Assembly: GCF_026191375.1 (NCBI RefSeq)
Contig: NZ_JAODTL010000026.1
Location: 1 to 34,900 of the forward strand
Length of the DNA: 34,900 nucleotides
Direction: 5' to 3'
Origin: Marinomonas pontica
GTDB lineage: Bacteria; Pseudomonadota; Gammaproteobacteria; Pseudomonadales; Marinomonadaceae
The translations under genes were made by a program, and so were the position numbers. Under the pieces are notes generated by a model. It was not told the DNA's origin and made no database searches. It was given only the letters and a program-made list of their open reading frames with translations. Positions 1 to 10,389 of the stretch are shown here, piece by piece; the stretch's first letter is position 1; every line of letters starts with the position of its first letter.

Positions 1-1506
1 TCGCCTTTCGTGCGCCTCTTGCCCGATGTTCCTATGGACGGCGGGGATTTGAATCCGTTATTGCAGGACGTTGGTTTGATTGTTCATCCGCCTGTGCTGT
101 ATATGGGCTATGTTGGGTTTTCTGTGGCATTTGCTTTTGCGGTAGCGGCTTTGATTACGGGGAATCTGAATGCTTCATGGGCGCGTTGGGCGAGGCCTTG
201 GACAGCCGTTTCATGGGCATTTTTGACGCTGGGCATAACGCTTGGTAGCTGGTGGGCCTACTACGAATTAGGTTGGGGAGGTTGGTGGTTTTGGGATCCT
301 GTTGAAAATGCGTCGTTTATGCCTTGGTTAGCCGGAACGGCGTTATTGCATTCGCTTGCGGTTACAGAAAAGCGCGGTGTCTTTAAAAGTTGGACTGTAT
401 TGTTGGCTATTTTTACCTTTAGCCTGTCGTTGTTGGGGGCATTTTTAGTGCGTTCTGGCATTTTAACGTCGGTGCATTCTTTTGCGGCGGACCCTACGCG
501 AGGGGCGTTTATTCTTGCGTTATTATTGATTCTGGTTGGCGGCAGTTTATTGTTGTATGCGGTGCGTGCCGCAGAGGTGCGATCTAGCGTGTCATTTGGC
601 GCAACAGGGCGAGAAGCGTGGTTGTTGCTGAATAATATTTTGTTGACGGTTTTAACGTTAACTGTCTTGTTGGGCACGTTATACCCATTGATTTTTGATG
701 CATTTGGTTTGGGGAAAATATCGGTCGGTGCTCCGTACTTTAATACCGTGTTTACTCCTATTGCCTTGTTGTTGATTATCTTTATGGCCATTGGGCCTTT
801 GTCAAAGTGGCATCATACGTCGTTTCGGGTGCTGGCAATCCGTTGCGCCGTTGCAGCCGGTTTGTCGGTTATCAGCTCTGGTCTGCTGGTCTATTGCTAT
901 GACTTTGAGGGGATGGCTTGGTTGAGCTTGGGAGTGGTGCTTTGGGTTGTGTTTTTATCTTTCGCTGATTGGTATAGCAAGGTGTCTGCTGGGACAAAGG
1001 GCATCATTCCTCGGGCTCGATTATTGCCCCGCAGTTATTACGCTATGTTACTGGCGCATCTTGGTATGGCTGTGACGTTGGTGGGGGTTGTGTTAGTCAG
1101 TGTGAATAGTCATGAATCTATGTTGCGATTGGCTCCTGGAGAGCGCGCCAATGTGGCCGGTTATGAGTTTCAATTTGATCGAATGGAGCAAATAGCAGGC
1201 CCGAACTATGTTGCAAGTCGAGGCTGGTTTACGGTGTATAAAGCGGGGGTAAAAGTTGTGACACTTCATCCTGAAAAACGCTTCTTTTCGACTCGCCAGC
1301 AAGTCATGACCGAAGCGGCGCTGGACGCTGGGTTTACACGTGATTTATACCTGTCGTTAGGAGAACAGCTTGATCAATCTGCATGGGGCGTTCGTATTTA
1401 TGTGAAGTCGTTTGTGCGTTGGATATGGTTGGGAGGGTTGTTAATGGTGGTGGGTGGTTTGTTGGCAGCCGTGGACAAACGCTACCGAAAACGGGCAGGT
1501 GTTTAG
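1..1506 (+). CDS. ccmF: Cytochrome c heme lyase subunit CcmF (5' partial)
   Basis: CcmF is the large membrane subunit of the heme lyase (CcmF/CcmH/CcmI) that attaches heme to apocytochrome c in the periplasm. The reading frame is open from base 1 with no credible start, so the N-terminal part lies upstream of the window; about 501 residues are present. The segment DLNPLLQDVGLIVHPP is a typical CcmF stretch, followed by many transmembrane helices and the tryptophan-rich heme-handling WWD region (GWGGWWFWDPVENASF, around residues 90-106 of the visible part). A soluble periplasmic stretch and a last helix (WIWLGGLLMVVGGLLA) precede the stop. The next gene starts two bases after the stop, so the genes are cotranscribed with ccmG, ccmH and ccmI. 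The family assignment is firm. Confidence 0.96.
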   Translation, partial: SPFVRLLPDVPMDGGDLNPLLQDVGLIVHPPVLYMGYVGFSVAFAFAVAALITGNLNASWARWARPWTAVSWAFLTLGITLGSWWAYYELGWGGWWFWDPVENASFMPWLAGTALLHSLAVTEKRGVFKSWTVLLAIFTFSLSLLGAFLVRSGILTSVHSFAADPTRGAFILALLLILVGGSLLLYAVRAAEVRSSVSFGATGREAWLLLNNILLTVLTLTVLLGTLYPLIFDAFGLGKISVGAPYFNTVFTPIALLLIIFMAIGPLSKWHHTSFRVLAIRCAVAAGLSVISSGLLVYCYDFEGMAWLSLGVVLWVVFLSFADWYSKVSAGTKGIIPRARLLPRSYYAMLLAHLGMAVTLVGVVLVSVNSHESMLRLAPGERANVAGYEFQFDRMEQIAGPNYVASRGWFTVYKAGVKVVTLHPEKRFFSTRQQVMTEAALDAGFTRDLYLSLGEQLDQSAWGVRIYVKSFVRWIWLGGLLMVVGGLLAAVDKRYRKRAGV

Positions 1507-1508
1507 TG

Positions 1509-2018
1509 ATGCGTAAAATAGTATTGTTTTTCCCGCTGTTGATGATGTTGGTATTGGGTGGTGTTTTTTATTTGCAATTGGGCAAAGATGCTCAATACAT
1601 GCCTTCAGCATTAGTTGGCAAAGCGGTGCCAGATTTTAGTTTGCTGTCTTTGCAAGATGATCGTGTTGTGACCAAACACGATTTACCGAGCGGCCCGTAT
1701 TTGCTTAATTTTTGGGGAACATGGTGCCCAGCTTGTCATGTAGAACACCCCTTTCTAATGGAACTGGCGGCATCTGGTGTGACGGTTGTCGGGGTGGATT
1801 ACAAAGATCAAAAGGCACAGGCGGAGCAATGGTTACAGGAAAAAGGTAACCCTTATGCGTTGGTATTAATGGATGAAATGGGCTTTTTTGGGGTGGATCT
1901 TGGGGTAACTGGCGCTCCAGAAACGTTTGTGGTGAGTCGTGATGGTATCGTGCAATATCGACACCAAGGCGTGATTAATGCGCAAAATTGGCCTGAAATC
2001 AGAGGTTATATGAAATGA
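1509..2018 (+). CDS. ccmG: Thiol:disulfide interchange protein CcmG/DsbE
   Basis: CcmG is a membrane-tethered periplasmic thioredoxin-like protein that keeps the apocytochrome c CXXCH cysteines, or CcmH, reduced for heme ligation. The 169-residue product has an N-terminal membrane anchor (about residues 4-22) and a thioredoxin fold with the active site WCPAC at Cys73/Cys76, inside the family segment NFWGTWCPAC. GAPETF near the C-terminus is the usual cis-proline region. The frame stays open upstream to 1383, but that extension lies inside ccmF and lacks any CcmG character; ATG at 1509, just after the ccmF stop, gives the usual length. A GTG at 1506 overlapping the ccmF stop is the only close alternative. 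The 3' end overlaps ccmH by four bases. Confidence 0.95.
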   Translation: MRKIVLFFPLLMMLVLGGVFYLQLGKDAQYMPSALVGKAVPDFSLLSLQDDRVVTKHDLPSGPYLLNFWGTWCPACHVEHPFLMELAASGVTVVGVDYKDQKAQAEQWLQEKGNPYALVLMDEMGFFGVDLGVTGAPETFVVSRDGIVQYRHQGVINAQNWPEIRGYMK

Positions 2019-2425
2019 CCATCGTGAAGTGTGTTGTTCTTTTTGTGGCATGGTTGTGTGCTTTTCCTCTTTTGGCTGAGGAGCAAATGACGTTTAGTTC
2101 ACCTCTCAATAAAGCGCGTTATCAAAGTTTGGTCGAAGAATTGCGCTGCCCTAAATGCCAGAACCAAAACTTGGCGGACTCTGGCGCTGGGATTGCTGTT
2201 GATCTTCGAGAATTGGTTTATCGAATGATTGAGCAAGGTAAGACAGATCAAGAAGTGGTGGATTATATGGTGGCACGCTATGGAACTTTTGTTTTATATC
2301 GTCCGCAACATTCTACCGGGACGTTTTTGCTTTGGTATGGCCCGTTTATTTTGCTTGGACTTGGCGCGTGTGCGTTTACTCTGGTGATCATGATGAATCG
2401 TAAACGACGAGGGCGCGCTTCGTGA
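2015..2425 (+). CDS. ccmH: Cytochrome c maturation protein CcmH (thioredoxin-like CXXC subunit)
   Basis: CcmH is a small periplasmic, membrane-anchored redox protein that works with CcmF and CcmI in the heme lyase. The 136-residue product has a cleavable signal sequence (about residues 1-21, ending LLA) and the diagnostic LRCPKCQNQN motif with Cys45 and Cys48. The conserved helical part (DLRELVYRMI, YMVARYG) and a single C-terminal transmembrane helix (about 103-126) followed by basic residues complete the fold. Length is normal for the short CcmH form; the CcmI part is a separate gene here rather than fused as in Escherichia coli. The start overlaps the ccmG stop in an ATGA, and the stop overlaps the next GTG start, which implies translational coupling. 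Confidence 0.95.
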   Translation: MTIVKCVVLFVAWLCAFPLLAEEQMTFSSPLNKARYQSLVEELRCPKCQNQNLADSGAGIAVDLRELVYRMIEQGKTDQEVVDYMVARYGTFVLYRPQHSTGTFLLWYGPFILLGLGACAFTLVIMMNRKRRGRAS

Positions 2426-3612
2426 TCTTTGCCTATGGGGTAATGCTCAGCATATTGGTGTTGAGTGTGGTGTTTCTTTTTGCGTCTCTGTCGTTTCGAT
2501 CAACGCATTTTTCTAACCAAAAGAGCGAGCAAGAAAAGCAAACTTTTGCCACCGTTCGTCGACAGGAAATCGCGGAAGAGGTGGAGTGTGGTCGCTTAAC
2601 CCTTGTGGAATCGAATCAGCTTCTGCGTGATGTTGATGAGGAAGCGAAAGCGCCTATCTCTGAATCTCGTCGTATCCGTTCGGACATTGGTTTTGCTCGT
2701 TGGGTGCTGCTAGGTGGAATGTCACTGGCCATTTTAGGCAGCGTGAGCCTGTATCAGTGGATGGGTTATTCAAAGGAAGTTATTTTTACACAAGATTTGC
2801 AACACCAGCGTCTGACTCCTGGCAAAATCACACATTTTCTAAGGTATCGCAGTGAACGCTATGATCGAGTAGAAGACTGGTATTATTTAGCCACGGATTA
2901 TGTCAGCTCAAAACGCTATAAAGAAGCCACTTTGGCGTTTGAAAAAGCCTTGGAAAAGCTTCCTATTGATGCGGAGAACCGAGTAAATCTACTGGTGGAA
3001 TACGCTCAAGCCATTTTTTATGCGAATGACAACCACGCTACGCAAAAAATGTCAGAAGTTGTAGACGCCATTTTGCGAGTCGACCCAACTCAAGCCACCG
3101 CATTAGATTTAAAAGGTGTGGCTGAGTTTGCCAAACAAAACTATCTGGGGGCAGTGTTGGCGTGGCAAGAGGCCATTCGCTACAGCAACCATTCCGCCGA
3201 GCGACTGGCGTTGCTGTCTGCCATTTCTCAAGCTCGTAAAATGGGAGAGATTGATTATCAAGACGTTGCGCCTATTATTACTGATCAAATCGCGGTAAAA
3301 GTGGTGTGGGATGACCGTAAACTTACTTGGCAACCGGATGACGTGTTATTGGTCTATGCTGTAGTCGATGGACAAAAAATGCCTGTGGCGATCCAGCGAG
3401 TGTTTCCCGAAGATTTAGGTCAGCCGATCTTGCTCACAAACCTTGATTCACTGATGCCGACGATCAGTTTAGCGCAAGCAAAACGTGTTGATCTGATTGT
3501 TAAGTTGGCCAATGTGAATGACAATGATCTGACAAAAGGCCAAATTATTGGTATGAAACGGAATTTATTAGTGAATCGTAAAGAGATTTTCGCAATCAAC
3601 GTAGCCTTGTAA
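2422..3612 (+). CDS. ccmI: Cytochrome c maturation protein CcmI (TPR-containing)
   Basis: CcmI binds the C-terminus of apocytochrome c and delivers it to the CcmF/CcmH heme lyase. The 396-residue protein has two transmembrane helices (about residues 3-22 and 92-112) flanking a cytoplasmic basic/acidic loop, then a periplasmic domain with TPR-like helices (for example DWYYLATDYVSSKRYKEATL, and a second set near residues 220-250) and a C-terminal beta-rich part. It starts at GTG 2422, overlapping the ccmH stop by four bases, and is the last gene of the ccm run: a 65-base gap separates it from zipA. CcmI sequences diverge quickly, so the assignment rests on position, topology and TPR content together. 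Confidence 0.88.
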   Translation: MIFAYGVMLSILVLSVVFLFASLSFRSTHFSNQKSEQEKQTFATVRRQEIAEEVECGRLTLVESNQLLRDVDEEAKAPISESRRIRSDIGFARWVLLGGMSLAILGSVSLYQWMGYSKEVIFTQDLQHQRLTPGKITHFLRYRSERYDRVEDWYYLATDYVSSKRYKEATLAFEKALEKLPIDAENRVNLLVEYAQAIFYANDNHATQKMSEVVDAILRVDPTQATALDLKGVAEFAKQNYLGAVLAWQEAIRYSNHSAERLALLSAISQARKMGEIDYQDVAPIITDQIAVKVVWDDRKLTWQPDDVLLVYAVVDGQKMPVAIQRVFPEDLGQPILLTNLDSLMPTISLAQAKRVDLIVKLANVNDNDLTKGQIIGMKRNLLVNRKEIFAINVAL

Positions 3613-3677
3613 TTGAATCCTAAGGCGCTTCGTTTGATAATACTGTCAACATTAATTGATGCAATTCGGAATATGCA

Positions 3678-4706
3678 ATGGAATTTAGCTTACGTGAATG
3701 GCTGATCTTGATTGGGGTCGTCATTATTGTCGTTATTCTCATAGATGGATTTCGTCGATATAAAAAAGGGCAAGAGTTTACTCAAGCCGATGAGCGCTTT
3801 ACGGAAGAGGACGAATCCGATGAGGGACTCGTTCGACAAGGGCCTCCTGTTGGTTACAGTAAAGTGGCCATGAGTGACCGAGCAAGTTCGCCACAAGACC
3901 CGATTACCAACGCGTTCGAAAATGCTCGAAAGACAGTGAAACTTCCTCTTACGGATGTTCCGCATAAGGTAGACTCTGGCCCGGAATTGCATCGTGGCGA
4001 AGAAATGTACCTTGATGAATTGGCTACGTTAGTGCCGGAACGTGATTTCGGTGATTCGGCCGTGTCGGAGCAAAACTATTCTGATGATGGCTTTTATGAG
4101 CAGGATGAGTTGGATCTGGACTTCGTGGCCGATTCTGCCAATCAATATGCTGAACATGCAGAAGAAGATTACGAGCGTAACTATTCCGAAGTCGATATTG
4201 GTCAAGTTACACCGAATGGTGTGATAGAAGACATCGATAAAGACGATCAGGACGAAGGTGACATTGCTGAAATTGAAGAAGTGATTGTGATCAATATTTT
4301 CGCTCCAGAGAATGAAAGCTTTTCTGGAATGGAGCTGCTTCAATTGATTTTGAATTGTGGTATGCGATACGGCGAAATGGATATTTTCCACCGACATGAA
4401 GACGGTTTTGATCGCGGTCGAGTGCAGTTTAGTATGGCGAATGCCATTGAACCGGGCACCTTTGATTTGGATACGATGGGTGAAAGTGATTGCCCAGGTG
4501 TGAGCTTCTTTATGGGGTTACCAGGCCCCAAAAACAGCATGAAAGCGTTCGACTTTATGCTTGAGACAGCTCAGACCTTGGTTCGTAATTTGGGGGGAGA
4601 ATTACGCGATGAAGGCCGCACCCCAATGAGCGACCAAACGATAGCCCATTGCCGTCAACGAATACGCGACTTTGAGCGTCGTCGGTTGATGCGTAACAAA
4701 CAATAA
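3678..4706 (+). CDS. zipA: Cell division protein ZipA
   Basis: ZipA tethers FtsZ polymers to the inner membrane during septum assembly. The 342-residue product has the characteristic architecture: a very short periplasmic N-terminus, one transmembrane helix (about residues 8-23), a basic patch (FRRYKKG), a long acidic low-complexity linker (about residues 35-205, rich in D and E), and a C-terminal FtsZ-binding domain (about 206-340, beginning VIVINIFAPENESFSG). That domain is the recognisable part; the linker is not conserved. It is followed at once by a strong hairpin terminator and then ligA, the usual zipA neighbour. The gene upstream is ccmI, not smc as in Pseudomonas. Confidence 0.92.
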   Translation: MEFSLREWLILIGVVIIVVILIDGFRRYKKGQEFTQADERFTEEDESDEGLVRQGPPVGYSKVAMSDRASSPQDPITNAFENARKTVKLPLTDVPHKVDSGPELHRGEEMYLDELATLVPERDFGDSAVSEQNYSDDGFYEQDELDLDFVADSANQYAEHAEEDYERNYSEVDIGQVTPNGVIEDIDKDDQDEGDIAEIEEVIVINIFAPENESFSGMELLQLILNCGMRYGEMDIFHRHEDGFDRGRVQFSMANAIEPGTFDLDTMGESDCPGVSFFMGLPGPKNSMKAFDFMLETAQTLVRNLGGELRDEGRTPMSDQTIAHCRQRIRDFERRRLMRNKQ

Positions 4707-4710
4707 GATG

Positions 4711-4742
4711 AATCAAGGCCCCAAGGGGCCTTGATTGTTTTG
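4711..4742 (+). terminator. Rho-independent terminator after zipA
   Basis: A perfect 12-bp stem (4711-4722 with 4725-4736, two bases between the arms) whose centre is GC-rich (AAGGCCCC / GGGGCCTT) is followed by a T-rich run GTTTTG. It begins four bases after the zipA stop codon and lies 31 bases upstream of ligA. It probably separates zipA from ligA expression at least partly. Confidence 0.85.
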
Positions 4743-4764
4743 GATAGAATATTTCACGTTTTAG

Positions 4765-6810
<2,046 letters not shown>

Positions 6811-7047
6811 GTGGACACGTTGATTCCTTACGACTCTCTGGCTGCTGAGACATTAGAAGCGATTTTAGATGACATTGTGTCTCGGGATGGTACGGATTAT
6901 GGCGACTATGATTTGTCTGTCGCGCAGAAGCGGGAACAAGCGTTGCGATTTTTGCGAAAAGGCGAAGCGGTACTGTTATTCGATACTGAGAGTGAAACCA
7001 TCAAAATGGTACTAAAAGAAGCGCTTAGCCATTACGACCTTTTGTAA
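6811..7047 (+). CDS. YheU family protein (UPF0270)
   Basis: This 78-residue protein of unknown biochemical role matches the YheU/UPF0270 family: an N-terminal LIPYDSLAAETLEAI, the family-specific DGTDYGDYDLS segment and a C-terminal GEAVLLFDTESET part. It is probably a small soluble cytoplasmic protein. It starts with GTG immediately after the ligA stop (no spacing), so it is almost certainly cotranscribed and perhaps coupled with ligA. The C-terminus runs a few residues longer than in E. coli YheU. Family membership is well supported; the function is unknown. Confidence 0.85.
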   Translation: MDTLIPYDSLAAETLEAILDDIVSRDGTDYGDYDLSVAQKREQALRFLRKGEAVLLFDTESETIKMVLKEALSHYDLL

Positions 7048-7060
7048 GGTGTAATGGCTA
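7026..7060. terminator. Hairpin between the convergent yheU-type gene and cysE
   Basis: Arms 7026-7041 and 7046-7060 form a 15-bp stem with one bulged G and a four-base loop. It overlaps the last codons of the yheU-type gene and ends eight bases before the cysE stop on the opposite strand. There is no clear T run on either side, so a bidirectional terminator is plausible rather than proven. Confidence 0.45.
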
Positions 7061-7067
7061 GGAGTGA

Positions 7068-7895
7068 TTACTTCGCGCAATCACGTAAACAGTGATTGAT
7101 GTTGTGATCCATGATAAGCGCCGGTTCTTCTTCGGTGTTTCGTCCTACTACTTTTGCCGGAACGCCAGCCACCGTGGTGTGGTGTTCAACGGCTTCGAGC
7201 ACCACACTACCAGCACCAATTTTTGCGCCGACTCCCACTTCAATATTTCCTAGAATTTTGGCGCCTGCTCCAATAAGAACACCTGAGCGTATCTTAGGAT
7301 GACGATCACCATGCTCTTTCCCAGTACCACCCAGTGTGACGGACTGTAAGATTGATACATTGTCTTCAATGACACAGGTTTCGCCGACAACAAGCCCTGT
7401 TGCATGGTCTAACATGACGCCACAACCAATCGTGGCGGCTGGGTGAATGTCGACACTGAACACCATCGACATTTGACCTTGTAAGTAGAGGGCCAGGCTC
7501 TTGCGATTGTTCTTCCATAGCCAATTTGCAACGCGATACGTTTGCAGTGCATGAAAACCTTTAAAGAAGAGCAGTGGCGTGGTGAAGGTGTCACATGCCG
7601 CGTCACGCTCTTTTATCGCTAAAATATCTTGCTCGATTTGTCTGACAATGCCAGAGTGGGTGTCTGCCATGGCTTCTTCAAACACCTCGCGTAATACCAT
7701 TGCAGGGATCGAGATGCTGTCGAGTTTGCTGGCAAGTAAAAAACTTAATGCCGAACACAATGATTCATGACGTAAAATAGTAGTATTGAAGTAACTGGCT
7801 AAAATAGGTTCGTCTTGTGCAAGCTTTTCCGCTTCTGCTTGCAAAGACTGCCAGAGATTGTCAGAAGTCACGGCATGATGCATTGTAGTACTCAA
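7068..7895 (-). CDS. cysE: Serine O-acetyltransferase CysE
   Basis: CysE transfers acetyl from acetyl-CoA to L-serine, giving O-acetylserine, the first step of cysteine synthesis in the cytoplasm. The 275-residue product has the helical N-terminal SATase domain (about 10-130) and a left-handed beta-helix of hexapeptide repeats (about 145-255). Catalytic residues are visible: Asp149 in VDIHPAA, His164 in MLDHATG and His199 in GDRHPKI. The order and spacing match E. coli CysE. The C-terminal tail (IMDHNINHCLRDCAK) differs from E. coli, so feedback inhibition and cysteine-synthase docking cannot be judged. It is a lone gene on the minus strand, convergent with the yheU-type gene. Confidence 0.96.
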   Translation of the reverse strand: MSTTMHHAVTSDNLWQSLQAEAEKLAQDEPILASYFNTTILRHESLCSALSFLLASKLDSISIPAMVLREVFEEAMADTHSGIVRQIEQDILAIKERDAACDTFTTPLLFFKGFHALQTYRVANWLWKNNRKSLALYLQGQMSMVFSVDIHPAATIGCGVMLDHATGLVVGETCVIEDNVSILQSVTLGGTGKEHGDRHPKIRSGVLIGAGAKILGNIEVGVGAKIGAGSVVLEAVEHHTTVAGVPAKVVGRNTEEEPALIMDHNINHCLRDCAK

Positions 7896-7989
7896 GGGGT
7901 ATTCACCTATATTGATTCATGTTTAGAATGTAGGTTATAGGGTTAGGGTTAAACAATACAAGGGGTAATAGAAATATTGCCTAAGAAAG

Positions 7990-8331
7990 ATGGAGATAAC
8001 ATGTCTAAGAAGAGACGTTGCTGATGCGTTGCATATTTTTTATGAATTGAATGAAGCGTTTTCCGATGCGTATTGGGAAACGAATGATATTAATCAAAAA
8101 GACCGTTTTTTTGCAATGAAGGGCATTTTACAAGACGAGCTTGATGAGCTACACAAACTCAGCCTTCAGGATCATGTGTATCCTTATGAGCCTATCAATC
8201 CCAGTTTATTGCAATTGAGTGATCAGTTACGCGGTTTGCTTCCAGAGTTGAATCATTATGTTTTCCGGCCTCAAACGTCTAACCGTTTTGTTGAATTGAT
8301 TCCAAGTGCTTGCGCTTTGTTTGAATCATAA
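7990..8331 (+). CDS. Hypothetical protein, 113 aa
   Basis: I do not recognise this protein. It is acidic, soluble-looking and mostly helical in character (DALHIFYELNEAFSDAYW, LQDELDELHKLSL), with no signal peptide, membrane helix or metal motif. The start is doubtful: ATG 7990 has only a weak, very close purine run upstream, while a good GGAG at 7992-7995 sits five bases before a different-frame ATG at 8001. That frame runs only seven codons before TGA. Removing a single base near 8015-8020 would join the 8001 start to this frame and give about 109 residues. It is followed by a hairpin and the convergent mnmC gene. It may be a lineage-specific gene. Confidence 0.6.
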   Translation: MEITCLRRDVADALHIFYELNEAFSDAYWETNDINQKDRFFAMKGILQDELDELHKLSLQDHVYPYEPINPSLLQLSDQLRGLLPELNHYVFRPQTSNRFVELIPSACALFES

Positions 8332-8340
8332 AGCACGGTA

Positions 8341-8381
8341 AGAAAACTGCATTGAAACGATTTACGCGGCTTCAATGCAGT
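8341..8381 (-). terminator. Rho-independent terminator of mnmC
   Basis: Perfect 11-bp inverted repeat (ACTGCATTGAA at 8346-8356 with its complement at 8371-8381) and a 14-base loop. Read on the minus strand it follows the mnmC stop by about ten bases and is trailed by TTTTCTT. It may also stop transcripts of the convergent 113-aa gene. Confidence 0.75.
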
Positions 8382-8391
8382 AAGCTGGCCT

Positions 8392-10389
8392 TTATTGACT
8401 GCGCTTTAGGTCTCGAATCACAAAGCGACTTGGGTGCAATTTGTGGCTTACGGTCTGTTCTAAAGGGGAAGGTGTACCCAGAATCAAGCTGGCAATATAT
8501 TGGCCACTTAATGGCGTGGATATTAACCCTCTTGAGCCATGACCGATATTTAAATAGAGCTGTTGAATGGGTTCTGCTGTTTCGTTCGACTTCCATTTCG
8601 CATTTTTTTGCAATGCGGCGTAAGCCTCCTGATACACTCTTTCTGTCTGAACGGGTCCTACAATTGGCGTATAGTCAGGAACCGCACAACGGAATGACAC
8701 GCGTCCACCGCAATCTTCAGTCTTAAACGTGTCTTTTGGCAATATCAGCAAGCTTTCCAAAATAGCTAGGTTACGTTTATGCCCCTCTTCCCTTACTTGG
8801 TCATCTTGATCTTTTAGATCGTAAGTAGAACCAAAATGCAGTAATCCATTTATCGATGGCGATACATAACCAAAATCACACAATACTTTTTGGAAGTGCA
8901 GCTTGTCGATTGGTTCTCCAATGCGTTGACAGGCCTCTTTCGCATTATCCATCGTGGTATACGACACTTGACCACGAATGGGGTAGTCGGGTGTGTTGGG
9001 CGTTATATTGAGTGCTTTGGTGTCGTTGGCCGTGCAGAGTACAACGTGTGAAAAATGCACTTCCTCGCCTTTTGATACGGCGTTCCAGCCAACCGTTTTT
9101 CCATTGTCTTTAACCGGTGTAAGCGCTTCTAAAGGGTTATTGAGGTTTACGGTAATGTTGTCATGAGACAGCAACTTTTCACAAAGTGACGTTAATACAA
9201 CCCAACCAGATAAAGGTAAAAATAGGCTTCCTTTTCTGTCTTTTGATGCTTGTAGAATGCTGTCTGGATAAAGTTTGTCTTGTAATAACTTTTCAAAACG
9301 TCCGGCTTCTTTATCGTTTTTGGGTATTTGTATTAGCCCACATTGATCCCAGAATTCGTTGTTTTTATCGAGCCTTGAGTACAGGTCTGCAGCACGCAAG
9401 TAGGCTGATAGGTAAAAGCGGTTAACCGGCGTATCTTGTGATGCCAGCTTTGGGTACAGCATTCCTTGAGGATTGCCCGATGCGCCACAGGCAATATGAC
9501 TGCCTTTTTCCCAGACTGTCACTTTAATACCCTGATTGGCCAGTGCGAAGGCGGTATTGGCACCTGCTAGTCCTGCACCCACTACAAGGACATTACTGAC
9601 GTTTGAGTGGGTGTTTTGTCGAAGGTTAAACCAAGATTGCCCTTGTGACATGCGCTCAGTCAGTGGGGCGACATTCTGATTTAATTCGCCAACGGACATT
9701 TCTCTTTTTTGACCGAACCCTTTTACTTTTCTAACATCAAAACCGACGTTTTTCAGCCCTCTGCGAACAATACCGGCGGCGGTAAACGTCGAGAATGTTG
9801 TGCCTTGGTGGCTCAGTCGATGAATGTGTTTGAAAAGATTGTCTGACCACATTTCTGGGTTTTTACTAGGAGCAAAACCGTCAAGAAACCAAGCATCGAC
9901 ATCGGCATCTAACGCTTCAAATCCGTCTTCTGCTTCACCAAACCACAACAATAGCTGAATGCGTCCTTGTTCTAGCTCTATGCGATGAAAGCCATGACAC
10001 ACAACGGGGTAGGCGTCGATGAGTTGTTGACTGAAATGCTGTAACGACGGCCACATTTTTAAGGCCGCAGCGAGCGTTTGCTTGCTTAAAGGGTATTTTT
10101 CAACAGAAATAAAGTGCAGCTGTTTGTCGGACGGAGCTTCGTTAAGAAACGCTTGCCATGTGCAAAGGAAATTCAAACCAGTACCAAAGCCTGTTTCGGC
10201 AATCACAAACGCCCTGTTGGGCATGGAAGCCCAACGGTCAAACAGTTGGTTATTCTTTAGAAATACATGGCGCGTTTCTTCTAGCCCAGACTCTTTGTCG
10301 AAGTAAACATCATCGAATTGGTTTGAATGAGGTGCGCCGTCTTCTCCCCAACTCAGTCCGGGTGTTTCTAATTGATAGCTAGTTAACAC
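8392..10389 (-). CDS. mnmC: Bifunctional tRNA (mnm5s2U) biosynthesis protein MnmC
   Basis: MnmC completes mnm5s2U at the wobble position of tRNAs: the FAD-dependent C-terminal domain (MnmC1) removes the carboxymethyl group and the N-terminal SAM-dependent domain (MnmC2) methylates the resulting amine. The N-terminal half carries FDDVYF, ETRHVFL and the SAM-binding loop ETGFGTGLNFL, and later DAWFLDGFAPSKNPEMW. The C-terminal half begins with the dinucleotide-binding motif VVGAGLAGANTAFALANQG and ends with a DAAO-like tail (NIGHGSRGLISTPLSG). The frame opens at ATG 10428, but alignment with the family N-terminus favours GTG 10389 (VLTSYQLETPGLSW, 665 aa), which overlaps the ppiA stop by 11 bases. 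It is probably cotranscribed with ppiA. Confidence 0.93.
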   Translation of the reverse strand: MLTSYQLETPGLSWGEDGAPHSNQFDDVYFDKESGLEETRHVFLKNNQLFDRWASMPNRAFVIAETGFGTGLNFLCTWQAFLNEAPSDKQLHFISVEKYPLSKQTLAAALKMWPSLQHFSQQLIDAYPVVCHGFHRIELEQGRIQLLLWFGEAEDGFEALDADVDAWFLDGFAPSKNPEMWSDNLFKHIHRLSHQGTTFSTFTAAGIVRRGLKNVGFDVRKVKGFGQKREMSVGELNQNVAPLTERMSQGQSWFNLRQNTHSNVSNVLVVGAGLAGANTAFALANQGIKVTVWEKGSHIACGASGNPQGMLYPKLASQDTPVNRFYLSAYLRAADLYSRLDKNNEFWDQCGLIQIPKNDKEAGRFEKLLQDKLYPDSILQASKDRKGSLFLPLSGWVVLTSLCEKLLSHDNITVNLNNPLEALTPVKDNGKTVGWNAVSKGEEVHFSHVVLCTANDTKALNITPNTPDYPIRGQVSYTTMDNAKEACQRIGEPIDKLHFQKVLCDFGYVSPSINGLLHFGSTYDLKDQDDQVREEGHKRNLAILESLLILPKDTFKTEDCGGRVSFRCAVPDYTPIVGPVQTERVYQEAYAALQKNAKWKSNETAEPIQQLYLNIGHGSRGLISTPLSGQYIASLILGTPSPLEQTVSHKLHPSRFVIRDLKRSQ

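Noticed and set aside
261..791. 176-aa open frame on the minus strand within ccmF
   Set aside because: It lies opposite well-conserved ccmF codons, is rich in Asn/Lys and has no recognisable family features; a shadow frame.
1383..1508. 42-residue N-terminal extension of CcmG
   Set aside because: It would lie inside the ccmF frame and put soluble residues before the membrane anchor; ATG 1509 fits the family length.
7932..7952. Short direct repeats of a GGGTTA-like unit upstream of cysE
   Set aside because: Only two to three imperfect copies in about 20 bases; no link to a known regulator and too short to stand out from chance.
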